This document shows positions 20,946 through 31,650 of a stretch of DNA of 64,000 nucleotides, in pieces (the first letter of the stretch is position 1; every line of letters starts with the position of its first letter). The translations under genes and the position numbers were made by a program. The DNA is from Proteles cristata cristata (Eukaryota > Chordata > Mammalia > Carnivora > Hyaenidae): NCBI GenBank assembly GCA_017311185.1, contig JAESUZ010005092.1, forward strand, positions 434,001 to 498,000, written 5' to 3'. The notes under the pieces were generated by a model, which saw nothing but the letters and a program-made list of their open reading frames with translations, did no database searches and was not told the DNA's origin.

Positions 20946-23183
20946 CTCAGATCTAATTTCCCTACCCCCAAAGTTCCCAAAGATCCAGCTACAAATAAAA
21001 CACATTTAGAATTGAACAGAGATTTCTTCTCCCAAGGCTGTTATAATTTTCCATAACTTTATTTCCACTGCTTATCCACCTCATATTTCTGATAGATTAA
21101 AAAAATAGGCTTCTTCTTACATAGAGCTCTCTCCCTCTCCCCCACAGAGCTCTATCATCTCTGAGATGAAAAGACTGAAAATAAAGGGTGGTTGCCACTT
21201 TTGTAAATGAGTTATTAGTTTTATTATCTTAGATATTTAAAAAGACAATCCAAAGTATCTCATATTCCCTTGGATGCTGATTCCAAAAACCGGCCTTCTA
21301 CTCAGTAAGCTTCAGAGGATGTCTGAGGGGTGCATTCATGTGGGAAACAGCTGGTGTCTGAGCTCCCCGATTCCTCAGAAAACTCACTAAAGGTGGTTCA
21401 ACTGCTCCAACAGCTTTCCCAGTGAGTATACGAAAGGAGGGAGGGGGTCCCCAAGAGAACAACTCCCACAAGCAATGCGACACAGGTCCACAGAGTCAGG
21501 CATTGGTCACTGCCTGATTTGACAGACTTATCTAGTACTTGTTAAGCACCAGGCACAGAATGTTAGGTCGCTGGCAGGCAAGGAAGAGTAAGATAAGGTT
21601 CCAGCTGTGGGACCATCTGATCTGCTTAAGCCCCCTCCCCCCCAAGGCACTGGGAGCACACCTAATCAACTGCATTCCAAAATAATCACATTAAAATTTA
21701 AAGTAGACCTAGTGATACACTGATCTGAGCCTGTCACTGGCATCCCAACCATTGCAGGGAAGGGTCACAAAACACAAAGCAGCTGAGTCTGCCTGGTGGG
21801 ATAGGCAGATCCAATGATGGTGGAAGAGTATGGACAGTTTGGTGTTATGTAATAAACCTGGGGCCATTCTACGAGGCTCTGGATGCCAGCTAGGGAATCT
21901 CGGCAGCTCATCACAGATTTACTTTAAATGGAAGCTGCTACTAAAGGAAAGAGATTCTGAGTCTCGAGTCAGCTCTCTTGCGCCAGTCCTTCACTCTCTA
22001 ATCAGGGGCTCCAAATAATTCTGTAAGTGGATAAAATCCTTAACCCATCCAAGAATAAAATCATCAGATAACTAATACTGCAATCTTTCTCTCTCAGGGA
22101 AGTCTCCAGAGCACAAATGAAGCAGACTCTCCTTCCTAAGAATCTCCTGCCTTTCTGTTGGCTGAAAGTTTATCTCATTGCAGGAATCACATCAGCTTTC
22201 CCTGAGCTGAGGGGGGCGAATGGACTTCTGGATATTTGGAGATATACAGAATGCCCTAATCTTTCCAGGCCTGTCATTGCAATGCATCCTTAACAGAGAG
22301 TCTCCCCCACCCTTTTTTCAATGTCATGGCCATGTGGGATATGATAATGACGTAGTAATGGATTTTTATCCCTGTTTATCCCATCCCGAGACATACACCA
22401 AACTTCCAATCATCTGTGCCTTCTAATAGCTGTCATTTTGGTCGCAGCAGTGACATGGCACATAAAATCATGTGCTTATAATGGCTGGAGTCTTTGGATG
22501 CAATGGACTACGGTGTTTGTGAAGCTGGCTGGGGTAAATGCATGAAGCTGCTTCTGGCTGGAGGCTCCTGCAGCCTCAGGTTCTGGTCAGCACCCCTTGG
22601 GAGCTGAGAGACTCAGTATCTCAGGTACACCTGTGACTCCTCTATGACATTCCAAGAGCTCACTGCCTCCTCAAGTCTCAGACACTCTGTCCATAAAACA
22701 GACATCACAACAACACTTTTCTGATAGGAGGCCTTTGTAGGGCTTCTGTGAGTTTACATACATAGCACACATTCTTATGATATGACGTCAAAGAATCTTA
22801 GTCATCACTGTTGAGATTTACAGGGTCAGGGTCAGAGATGAGTGAGGCATTCACCTTTGCTGCAAAACTTAAGGGGCTTCAGAATCTCAGTATAAATAGT
22901 AAAGATAAATAATATGTTGATGCAATATCTTTAAAAAATGAATGAAAAAAATATCAAAATTTTAAACAAAGACAGGGTTTGGATCTTTACTGGATGACAC
23001 CTCTCATTGCCTTCCATACCCTAATCCTTGCCCTGTCGGATGCTATTTTGATTGTTTTTACATATTGCATTAAAATATTACATAGCTCAACTACAAAGTT
23101 TTTTGGTGTCCCCTTACATTCTGTGCCTGAGGTTAGTACCTCATTTCCTTAACCCTAGTCCTGACTCTGGTTACATCTGTGAT
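20946..23183. other. No gene or named repeat recognised
   Basis: About 2.2 kb. Frames at 21298-21483, 21830-22018 and 22220-22426 are short with no recognisable domain. A full cyclic-AMP response element motif TGACGTCA lies at 22783-22790, without promoter context. Confidence 0.55.
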
Positions 23184-23435
23184 GCTGGGCTGATTGTTTC
23201 TAAATGCAGTTAAAAAACATTTTTTTAATGTTTTATTTATTTTAGAGAGAGACAGAGTACAAGCGGGGGAGGGGCAGAAAAAGGGAGACACAGAATCTGA
23301 AGCAGGCTCTAGGCTCTGAGCCATCAGCACAGAGCCTACACAGGGCTCGAACTGGCAAACTGCGAGATCATGACCTGAGCTGATGTCAGCTGCTCAAATG
23401 ACTGAGCCACCCAGGCACCGCTGGACTGTTTCTAA
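23184..23435 (-). mobile_element. CanSINE with imperfect duplication
   Basis: The reverse-oriented SINE (23204-23419) runs from its TTTTTTTAATG tail to a head ending GCCACCCAGGCACCG. The flanks GCTGGGCTGATTGTTTCTAA (23184-23203) and GCTGGACTGTTTCTAA (23420-23435) are an aged target duplication differing by a 3-4 base gap and substitutions. Confidence 0.92.
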
Positions 23436-23454
23436 TTGTTAATGTTCTTGTCAC

Positions 23455-23720
23455 CCAGGCACTCATTCAGTAAGCCTCTGATCTATGCCAGGTGCTCTGA
23501 CTGCTGATACTGGGAATACACAGTGATGAGACGCAGCACTGGCTTGTGGGAAACAATGATATACAAACACATATGTGTCATATATCCTTTAGGGGTGCTA
23601 GAGATGCTTCCATTCATTGATTCAGGCCACACTGATCGGGGAATGACTCCTCTGTATGTGCCAGGCACTCAATATGTACCAAGTACAACAGGGGGCTCAG
23701 GAAGACAATGGTCATCTCTA
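23455..23720. repeat. Old mammalian repeat fragments (L2/MIR-like)
   Basis: Two adjacent segments carry the motif order of the widespread ATGTGCCAGGCACT and GGGAATACACAGTGATGAG blocks (near 23485-23530 and 23655-23710). Both are diverged and the exact family is uncertain. The frames 23483-23668 and 23523-23852 run through them and are not genes. Confidence 0.4.
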
Positions 23721-23829
23721 TATGGGTCGATATTTCCTTGTAAAACACACATTTACTGTGGCCTACTGGGAGGCAGAGAGAAATCTTTTTGGAATTCAAA
23801 AATCGCTGTGGCTACTTCACATGCACCAC

Positions 23830-23890
23830 TGCACACAGAGCCTACCACGTAAGACACACTCAATAAAGTAAATGTTTGTGAAATGTCTGT
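23830..23890 (+). repeat. LINE-2 3' tail fragment
   Basis: AGAGCCTACCACGTAAGACA, CTCAATAAAGTAAATGTTTG and TGAAATG match the L2 end (sequence CTCAATAAATGTTTGTTGAATG in the family). Confidence 0.5.
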
Positions 23891-24004
23891 TCAAACTAAT
23901 GGATTCCTGTAAGTAAGATGGAGATGATAAGTTACAGCTTCCCTGCTTGGAATCCCTTTGTTTGCTTTGGATGCTGGAGGGCTTGGCACCATGGGAACAA
24001 TCAG

Positions 24005-24180
24005 ACTTTGCATTCGATGGATCTGAACTTGAAGCTTGGCTCCACCACTTGTTAGCTCATGACCTTGGTCAATGTGCTTAATCCTTCTGAAACTATCTCC
24101 TCCAGGAAGGTTAATTCCACCAAGCTTGCAGGTCTTTAATGAGACTCTGGTTCTGCACAGTGTTTCATAAAGTCTGGCTT
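24005..24180 (+). repeat. MIR
   Basis: GATCTGAACTTGAAGCTTGG, CTCCACCACTTGTTAGCTCA, TGACCTTGGTCAATGTGCTT and AATCCTTCTGAAACTATCTC are consecutive MIR head and core blocks. Confidence 0.7.
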
Positions 24181-24960
24181 ACAGGAGATATTTGTGTGTG
24201 TTTTTTTTTCTCCTTTCCACTTTGCTCCAGAAATTGATGGAAGTGCGGGTCAGAAAGTCTGAGACAACCCCAGGCAAAGTAAACCATTTGGGAAAGGGGC
24301 AAGGAGATCTCATCACAGCTGTCACGCCAAGGGCTCTGACCACACAAAGAACGGGACCCGTCTGTTTCTTCACATCAATACCTCATAAGCAAAGCTGCAT
24401 GAGGGGCTTGAATAATTCAAGTCCATTTCCACAAGACAGTCACAAATGGGTTGGCTTCTCCAGGAAAGGTGCCAGACTGGGGTCTGAAGGGATGTGGACC
24501 CAAAGAAATGCTTCTTAGCACCAAAGAGACCCACGTGCCATGAGCAAGAATATCCTGAGTGCTGCTGCAGAGACGCTAATTGGGGCTGTGTCAAGAAAAC
24601 ACAACTTAAACCATAAAATGTCACTTCACATACAATTTAAGAGAGATCTATGAGAAATAAACTTTAGAAAAGTGCTTGCATATATCAATGTATTATGGGT
24701 GCCTGGCAAAACATTTCTATGAAAATATGTAGTATGGCGTATGTATAAATCTGTCCTGAGTTTTATCGTTCCATATACAGAGTCATAATGTATATAAAAT
24801 AGAGGAACATGGAGAACCGGTTCATTGCTTTAACCCATGCTGGTCAAATGGACTTGGAATAATCTGTTAAATTTATATAGCATCAAACAAGTACAATCAC
24901 CATCTCAGATGGATCCAAGCGGCAAAGGCAGGTCCGGTCATATTCATGTTATAGAGGGGT
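24181..24960. other. No gene or named repeat recognised
   Basis: Overlapping opposite-strand frames (24192-24518 plus; 24370-24624 minus) have no domain, start context or splice support. Confidence 0.55.
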
Positions 24961-24964
24961 AGAC

Positions 24965-25160
24965 TGACGTTTCTCGGCCACCTGCGATGGGCCAGCTCTC
25001 TGCTAAACATCTCACCTCCATTATCCTACTTCAGCTTCTCCACAAAATCCTCTGAGGCAGGTACTACCGCTCCCATTTCACAGATGGGAGAACCAAGACC
25101 CAGACCAGAGTGGCTGAGTCACATAAACAAGGGCACAGAGGCAGCAGATCCTGCGCTAGA
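24965..25160 (-). repeat. MIR, reverse orientation
   Basis: CAAAATCCTCTGAGGCAGGT, ACTACCGCTCCCATTTCACA, GATGGGAGAACCAAGACCCA and TGGCTGAGTCACATAAACAA are reversed MIR core blocks in order. Confidence 0.72.
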
Positions 25161-25544
25161 ATGGAAGACTTCTAAAAGCAAGGGTCTTGTATACACCATT
25201 CTCTCAGCTCTCAGAACAATGCCTGACAACATAGTAAGTGAGGGAGGATGGCAAACCCAGGTCCTGTTAACTCTATGCCTGGTTTTCTTCCCCTGGGGTC
25301 TGTGCAGCGGTGAGGGGAATAAAGCAGCTCATCTGCCCAGAACAGAGAGGGTTCATGGGGGCAGGATGAGAGCTCGAGCCTACAAGATTCAGGTTATGGA
25401 GATCTAGGGAAATCCCACAGCTGACGGAGCAAGCTGCCTCCTTTCCCCAGCGCCTGCCCCCACCACATCTCTAGAACGGGCTGAACTAAATGCCCTGTCC
25501 TGATGCTCCTTTAGTACCTGCGAGGAGCAAAGTGGAGGCAGCAT
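25161..25544. other. No named repeat recognised
   Basis: Short unassigned spacer between MIRs. The frame 25084-25407 starts inside the MIR and is not supported as a gene. Confidence 0.5.
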
Positions 25545-25690
25545 GGAATCTAGAAAGAGCACGATTTTTAGGGACTGCAGACCCAGGTTCAAGCCTCAGT
25601 CCTGCCCCTTGTCAGAGATATGAACTTAGAGATGTCATCTAAGCCTTCTAAGCCTCAAGCTCCTTGTCTCTGCAAGGACTATATTCACAC
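25545..25690 (+). repeat. MIR
   Basis: GGGACTGCAGACCCAGGTTC, AAGCCTCAGTCCTGCCCCTT and GATGTCATCTAAGCCTTCTA, then AGCCTCAAGCTCCTTGTCTC, follow the MIR head and core. Confidence 0.65.
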
Positions 25691-25837
25691 TCTCTTATGA
25701 TCTTCTGGGCTGGATAGAGCCTTGCAGGTTGAACACCGCACAACTGTGCAGCCTGGAGCCTACAGTGTGAAAGGCGGGTTCTAGAGTCATGCAACACAGC
25801 AGTTCTGCTCCCAGCTGGAACACAGGAGAAAGAAGCC

Positions 25838-26035
25838 ATGAACAGAGCCAGACAAACCTAAGTGCAAGTCAGCTCTGCCTCTCTCAGGTATACAGCTTTG
25901 CCTCAGTTTCCTCAACTGTAAATGGGAATAAGAGGAGTATGTGCCTCATAGGCTTGTTTTGAAGACAAAATGAATTAATACATGTAAAGCACCTACATGT
26001 ATGCAAGGCAGTTAACATTTTGTTGCTATTATTAT
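25838..26035 (+). repeat. MIR, well preserved 3' half
   Basis: GCCTCAGTTTCCTCAACTGT, AAATGGGAATAAGAGGAGTA, GTGCCTCATAGGCTTGTTTT, AATTAATACATGTAAAGCAC and a GCAAGGCAGTTAACATTTTG end are canonical MIR order. Confidence 0.78.
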
Positions 26036-26059
26036 GCTATTTTACCATTTTAAAATTCT

Positions 26060-26205
26060 GTATTAAACTAACCCATTTTAGGTCAAGTTGCCTGACTAGA
26101 CAGGAAGCTTCTAGAAGGCAAGGATTGTGACCACTCATCCATTTATCACCATTCTCCTGGTGCTGTGCACATACTGGACCCTTGATAAACAGTTGTTGAG
26201 CTCCA
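26060..26205 (+). repeat. LINE-2 3' end
   Basis: GACAGGAAGCTTCTAGAAGG, CAAGGATTGTGACCACTCAT and a TGCACATACTGGACCCTTGA block, then TAAACAGTTGTTGAG, match the L2 3' untranslated region. Confidence 0.65.
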
Positions 26206-26830
26206 ATTGGCAAAGTCTGAGTTCTTCTACCACGTCCCATTAAGGATTGTCTCCTTCTGCTTCACACTTGAAACTTGAGCCAAGTACCTCTTAAATTATC
26301 TTAAAGGTTTAGATCTGACTAAACTTCAGATTTCAACTAAACCTTCTTTTCTCACCCTCAGTCCTGTCTCAAATCCTTTCACCTGGAGAGAAATTAATGG
26401 AGAGCTTTCTATCCAGCTGTCAGCCAGAAATCCACACATAAGAAGGACTGCTACCTATTTGAAAGGGATTTTTTTCTCTGCTCTTGTTTTTGGGGTCATA
26501 CAATTAAGTAGGTGAAATATATAGGTTACACTGTTGACCCAGGACCCAGCATAATGCAGGCTTTATAACTTCCAGGGCTAGAGTGAGAATCAGGGTCATG
26601 CAGCACCATGCTTGTCCATGGTTGTAGGACAATGTGGGGACAAGCGGGTCCTCACCCCTGACCACAGTCCAGGTCCATTCAAACAGATTTCAGCTTCCCT
26701 GAATTAGAAGGGAAGGAAACTGGATGTGTCCATGGTTTCCACAGTACAGTGGTGAGTGGAGGTGACTGCCAGCGAAATTTCAGACAAAAAAAAAAAAAAG
26801 CTTCCATTACTTTTCTGAGTTATTTAGGAA
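26206..26830. other. No gene or named repeat recognised
   Basis: Unassigned DNA ending in a 13-base A run near 26789-26801. Confidence 0.5.
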
Positions 26831-26831
26831 T

Positions 26832-27060
26832 TTGGACAATTTTTTTAAAGTTCACTTATTTATTTTGAGAAAGAAAAAGATAGTGCAAGCAAGGGAGGGT
26901 CAGAGACAGAGGGAGAGAAAGAATCCCAAGCAGGTTCACTGCCCGCACAGAGCCCGCTGTGGGGCTTGAACTCACAAATTGGGAGATCATGACCTGAAAC
27001 CAAGAGTCAGACGCTTAATCAACTGAGCCACCAGGTGCCTCTGGATGACAATTTTTAAGT
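26832..27060 (-). mobile_element. CanSINE, older subtype
   Basis: The reverse SINE (about 26840-27041) has the older central block AAAGAATCCCAAGCAGG rather than CAGAATCTGAAGCAGG. Flanks TTTGGACAATTTTTTTAAAG and CTGGATGACAATTTTTAAG look like an eroded target duplication. The head ends GCCACCAGGTGCC with one C lost. Confidence 0.9.
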
Positions 27061-27074
27061 CTTAAATATGTACC

Positions 27075-27235
27075 AGTTATATATACTTTTACAGTATGAA
27101 GCACTTGCTTATATATTATTTAATTTAGTCATCATGGAAATTAAAGCAAGGACAATGAGTCTCCAGATCACAGACTCAGTGAGGTTAAGTAACTTGTCCA
27201 AAGTCACACAGCTGAAATTCCAATCTAGGTCAAAT
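27075..27235 (-). repeat. MIR, reverse orientation
   Basis: GACAATGAGTCTCCAGATCA, AGTGAGGTTAAGTAACTTGT and CCAAAGTCACACAGCTGAAA are reversed MIR core blocks. It forms an inverted pair with the next entry. Confidence 0.7.
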
Positions 27236-27254
27236 TTAAACACTGTGTACAGGG

Positions 27255-27490
27255 TTCAGCTCTTGGGTTCTGAAATCAGACAAATCTAGGTTTAAATTCT
27301 AGGTCTGTTCCTCAAAAGCAGTGTTGTATTAGGGAGCCTATTAAAACTTTCTGAGTCTCCACTCTACCCCATGTAAAACGAGAACAGCAGCTGTATTCAT
27401 CTTACAGAGGTGCTGTCAAGGTTAAATGAAACAAGGCATCTGATTCACTTCACGAAACATCTACCACAAAGTAGGTGTTCCATCAAGTTT
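27255..27490 (+). repeat. MIR, forward, abutting a reversed MIR
   Basis: CTCTTGGGTTCTGAAATCAG, ACAAATCTAGGTTTAAATTC, AAAACTTTCTGAGTCTCCAC, TGTAAAACGAGAACAGCAGC, GGTGCTGTCAAGGTTAAATG and CCACAAAGTAGGTGTTCCAT give a near-complete MIR. Confidence 0.7.
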
Positions 27491-29015
27491 GGTTACTTAT
27501 TACTGCATTTTAAATGTACTCTTCATACATTGTGCTATTTACCCATGCTGTTCCCCATTCCCCTGATTTTTAAGAGAACAATGGCTTTTTAATTTAGAAA
27601 TCCTAATCTCCCTTACCTGTTTTATGTAAGTGAGAAAGTATCCTATTTAGCTATAGGGGAACTTTATCATACGTCCTTGGAAAAATGGAAAGGCGTAAGT
27701 GGACAGCTTAATAAGCTTGAGTCTACTCTAACGGAAGACATTAGCCTGAATACTAATATATTAGTTGTTTCATAAAAAAGAGAATATTAAAAAGGTTCTG
27801 ATGATATTTAACTGTAATAAAACACACAGAAACTGCAAGATAGAGAGTGGGCGATGAAATACTGTCGCAAGCTAATAATTCTGGAAGTTTCAGTGTTGAC
27901 ACTCAGACCAAGGCTGCTCAGGGCATGCCGGGAGCCCACTGTTGTCCTCGCTCTGGTCGGGGCCCACGTCAGGAGCCAGAGAGATGCTACTTGAATGGTC
28001 TCCCACTGAGCCCTGTCAGCAGATGGGGTCTGCCCACACTGGATCGCTCCCAAGCCCAAACAGAGGCCCCTAGCCATGACTCTGCTTAGCCCAGGTCACC
28101 ACCACCTCCTGGTGGGTTCACCTCAACCTGCACTGTACTCCACACTCTGTCTCCAGGCTCTTCATTCCCGTCAGTTCTTTGTTTCACTTCTGGCTCCCTG
28201 GTTTTGGTGACCTGTTACACAGATGTGTTTTCTGACTCCATCTCTGCACCTGCCCCCCAGCACACTTCTCCCTGGATGACAGGCACCCTCTCCCCTTCAA
28301 GATTCCAAGGGAGCGCTTGGCCAGTCAGCCTGTTCACTTGGAGTCTTCATTCCTGGTCCCTCCCAAGGAGGGTCCCCTGGCCAACCTACCATCCAGAATG
28401 AGGAACTGAGGCCAGGAGAATGAGCACATGCTACAGAGAGGAGAATGAAGGAGAGCACATGCCAGGAGAATGAAGCATGCTATAGCTTCACCCCTGCTGG
28501 GCACTGTTAATTTTCAGTGAGGTTAGACTGTTTCTGGACATCCAGGGACACAGGATTTGGACCAGGCAGTGGGCAATATTACCTGTGGCTGGAAAACATA
28601 GCTCGAGGGGGAGAGTGAGATACCTTTCTGTGCAGTTTTTAAATGGACAGCAGGCAGTGAACCTCTTGGGTTTACTAGCACTAGCATGCGCAAATTCTAG
28701 AGGGGCTAGTCTGGTGGGGAACTCCTGTTTTGCTGGGGAATATGGATGAGCAGAGGGGCTGGTGGAGAAGTCACTTCCCAGTGACAGTAGCATCTGAGTA
28801 GGGCAAGGTCTGCTTAGGGCACCTTCCCAGGACTACAGACGGGGTCCCGGCAGGCAGAGTTTGCAGTCCACTTCTGCTCTCTTGGAAGAGTGGATATGGT
28901 ACAGGGCATCCAAGAAGCTTGTGGGCACACCACTTATGATCTAGGAGAAGGAGCTGAAGGGCACATCTAAGCTTAGGATGATACCTACAGGGGATTCATC
29001 AAAACAGAGTATGAC
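27491..29015. other. No gene or named repeat recognised
   Basis: Unassigned DNA. It includes an imperfect 50-bp-period duplication (28411-28486, listed separately). Frames such as 27847-28089, 28204-28401 and 28488-28793 are short and lack recognisable domains. Confidence 0.55.
28411..28486. repeat. Imperfect 50-bp-period direct repeat
   Basis: GCCAGGAGAATGAGCACATG (28411) recurs as GCCAGGAGAATGAAGCATGC (28461), with a related GAGAATGAAGGAGAGCACAT unit between. Confidence 0.75.
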
Positions 29016-29019
29016 GTGG

Positions 29020-29180
29020 TCACTTATATTTACTAAACTCTTGGTGTGTGCCAGATCCACTTAACCCTCACAAGTGTCTATGGGAAGGTGTTATTTTCTT
29101 CTCTACTTTACAGATGAGGAAACTGAGGCACAGAAAGATCAAGTGACTTGCCCAAGGTCAATAGTGAGTCTGTTTTCTTA
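29020..29180 (-). repeat. MIR, reverse orientation
   Basis: ACTTTACAGATGAGGAAACT, GAGGCACAGAAAGATCAAGT and GACTTGCCCAAGGTCAATAG are nearly consensus reversed MIR core. TTACTAAACTCTTGGTGTGT and GCCAGATCCACTTAACCCTC precede it. Confidence 0.8.
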
Positions 29181-29309
29181 TGCTGCCCCTCTTGCCATCC
29201 ATTCAGCTCTGGGAGAGACTGAGAGCAAATCCCGACAGGAAAAGAGGCAGAAGAAACATGGACTCTAGATTAAACCCACCCTGGATGTGGCTATGGCCCT
29301 GCATCCTCT

Positions 29310-29490
29310 TGCATTGTGACTCTTCAAAAAGTACTTTACCTTAGTTTCATCTTCTATGAAACAGGGGACATGCCAGCTTGAAGAGTTAGCATGAGATGGG
29401 AATAAAATAACTGGTGTTAAACACCAAGCCCATACTACCTGACACATGGTGGACATCTACGTATGTTAGCTCTTATTATGTGGGGAAGCA
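29310..29490 (+). repeat. MIR, forward
   Basis: TTGTGACTCTTCAAAAAGTA, CTTTACCTTAGTTTCATCTT, CTATGAAACAGGGGACATGC, ATAAAATAACTGGTGTTAAA and CTACCTGACACATGGTGGAC follow MIR order. Confidence 0.65.
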
Positions 29491-31240
29491 CTTCGCAAAA
29501 TTCAGACTATCCTATACTTTTTGTCTCCCTAATGGCAATGTTGTCACATGCACTGTTATTTAAACAAGGACCCAATGTTGACAATTAAACTATCACACAC
29601 TGCTGACTGTAAGACACACCTCAATTTCAGTGATGCTAAAATGCCATTATTTATGTACAGGCAACCTGAAAAGAATGGAGGCCTCCCCACCCACCCTGTA
29701 CCTCCCACAAGGAAGGGAAGCAATGAAAAGAAACAAAGACAGAGCGCCAGTTTTAGGAGAAGCTCAGGGTCCAGAACTCAAGGGAACCGAAGGGCCACAC
29801 AACAGGTGTTCACAGGACTGGCTCATGACGCATGAAAGCACTTAGGCCTGGCTAGCCTCTTCATCACTCATGGAGTGCAGGGTTTAATAATGGTGAACTC
29901 TGGCTCTACCTCAAAGTAAAAAGAGGTAAAACAAAGAGGTGTGATTAATTCCTCAAGTGGATCCTCAAAATGTCAACATGTGGACTGTGTGAATAATCCA
30001 GGCACAGGAAGAGGCCACAGGGTGGAGGAGAGGAAAGCAGAGGGGACACAGAGCCTGAAGACTTGTCTGGCCCTTGCTTTCCTCCTTAATTACCCATGGG
30101 ACTTGAGCTGGTCAGGTCACCTTGTGACCTCAATTACCCTGGCTACCAGCAAGAGGCCGATGGAGGAAATAATGAGGTTTTTCTCACTCTGAACAAGTAT
30201 GTGTCTTCGCCGAAGGCAAATGTGCCAAGGTTAAGTTGAAGACGATGCCAGGAATCTGGACTTTGCAGTGCCTCATGCATTTCCGACCTGTCGCCTGGAC
30301 AATCCTGGCCCTGGGTTGCCTGAGCTTTGTACCTGAAAAGGACTAGCATGCTGGGGTCAATGCCCTCCGAAAGCAGATCCAGTCCTAACATACTTGAGAT
30401 TTTTCTTTTATGTCACGAAGCATCAGTGGGAAAGATGCTGCATTCCAAATTCTTGTTTCCATTTCTTTCCCAAAGTCCATTCTGGTTACTTAAGGGGTTG
30501 CCCATGGGAAAACAGATGTGAGAGACATTTCACGAAAGCAGCAACGGCAACTCCCCAAATCCCCCACTGCTTACTGTGAGCGTCCAGTAACGCTTAATAT
30601 AAAAGAAGATCACTGTAAAGTAAGTGGCCGCCAAGGAGCATGAAAACATTAAGACACACAAATCACAAATAACCAACTAGAAGATTCAGAATAGCCATGG
30701 GAGTGGCATAAATGCTAAACTTCAGCTCAAATCAACATCCACCTACTTGGTCCACAGTTGGGAGGTAAATGGAGGTGACTATGCCACAATCCCTTGTACC
30801 CACTGGGTTCTCCCATTCCTGTGGGGCCGAGAGAAAAGGCCAAGACCCTTTTCAAGCTGTCTGTGTTGGGGTACAGGAACAATGGAAGGCTCCTTGTAGA
30901 AATGGGGACCCTGACTTGAACCAGAGGGTTTGTAAAAAGATCTGTGGAGGAGGGGGTGGGAATGGAAGAGTTTGATAACATGGTTCAGCAGCTGGAGAAA
31001 GGAGGAATCCACATTCCAGGTACTGGGGGACGAAGAACAAAATCCATGATTCAGGGCAATAATCCAAGATATGGGGGCCATCCTGGATTTCACACATGTA
31101 TGTGTGTGCAGTAAGAGACATGCAGAGACAAAAACAGAGAGAGAGAGATTGATTTTATCCTATATGCTGCGCAAAGTAATCCATTTGTTTTAAAGAGGGA
31201 AGACGTGACAATTCGTTAGATCAGGGATTTAAAAAAAAAC
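29491..31240. other. No gene or named repeat recognised
   Basis: Unassigned DNA. The many short frames here overlap on opposite strands (for example 30769-30975 plus against 30779-31093 minus), as expected of non-coding sequence of moderate GC content. Confidence 0.55.
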
Positions 31241-31249
31241 TGTCTTCTA

Positions 31250-31440
31250 GGGGTGGTTGGATGGCTCAGTCGGTTGAGCATCTGAGTTCAGCTCAGTTCA
31301 TTATCTTGCAGTCAGTGAGTCTGAGATTTGAGTTGGAGTCTGCTGACAGCTCAGAGTCTCTCTCTCTGTCCCTCCCTTGCTTGCACTCTGTCTCTCTCTG
31401 TTTCAAAAATAAATAAACATTAAACATTTTTAAAAAATTA
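31250..31440 (+). mobile_element. Older CanSINE
   Basis: GGGGTGGTTGGATGGCTCAG head, GTTGAGCATCTGA, then CTGACAGCTCAGAGTCTCTC and a CAAAAATAAATAAACATTAAAC tail (its 20-base core is the felid SINE tail). The part between AGTTGGAGTC and the CT-rich block is shortened. No confident target duplication. Confidence 0.9.
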
Positions 31441-31504
31441 TCTGCCAAGGGAATCAAAACCACTGCTTTCCCCCACAAAACTGTACACTCCAGGATAATG
31501 CTAG

Positions 31505-31650
31505 TAAGTACCATGTACTGAACATCTGTCCTTGCCAGGCTTTCCACAATTGTGATCTCATTTATTCTTTGCTGTCACCTTGAATATGCACTATTGTTAC
31601 CATTTCACAGGTGAGGACACCGAGGTTCTAAGAAAGAACTTAATCCAATG
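31505..31650 (-). repeat. MIR, reverse orientation
   Basis: ATGTACTGAACATCTGTCCT, ATTGTGATCTCATTTATTCT, ATTGTTACCATTTCACAGGT and GAGGACACCGAGGTTCTAAG are reversed MIR blocks. Confidence 0.7.
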
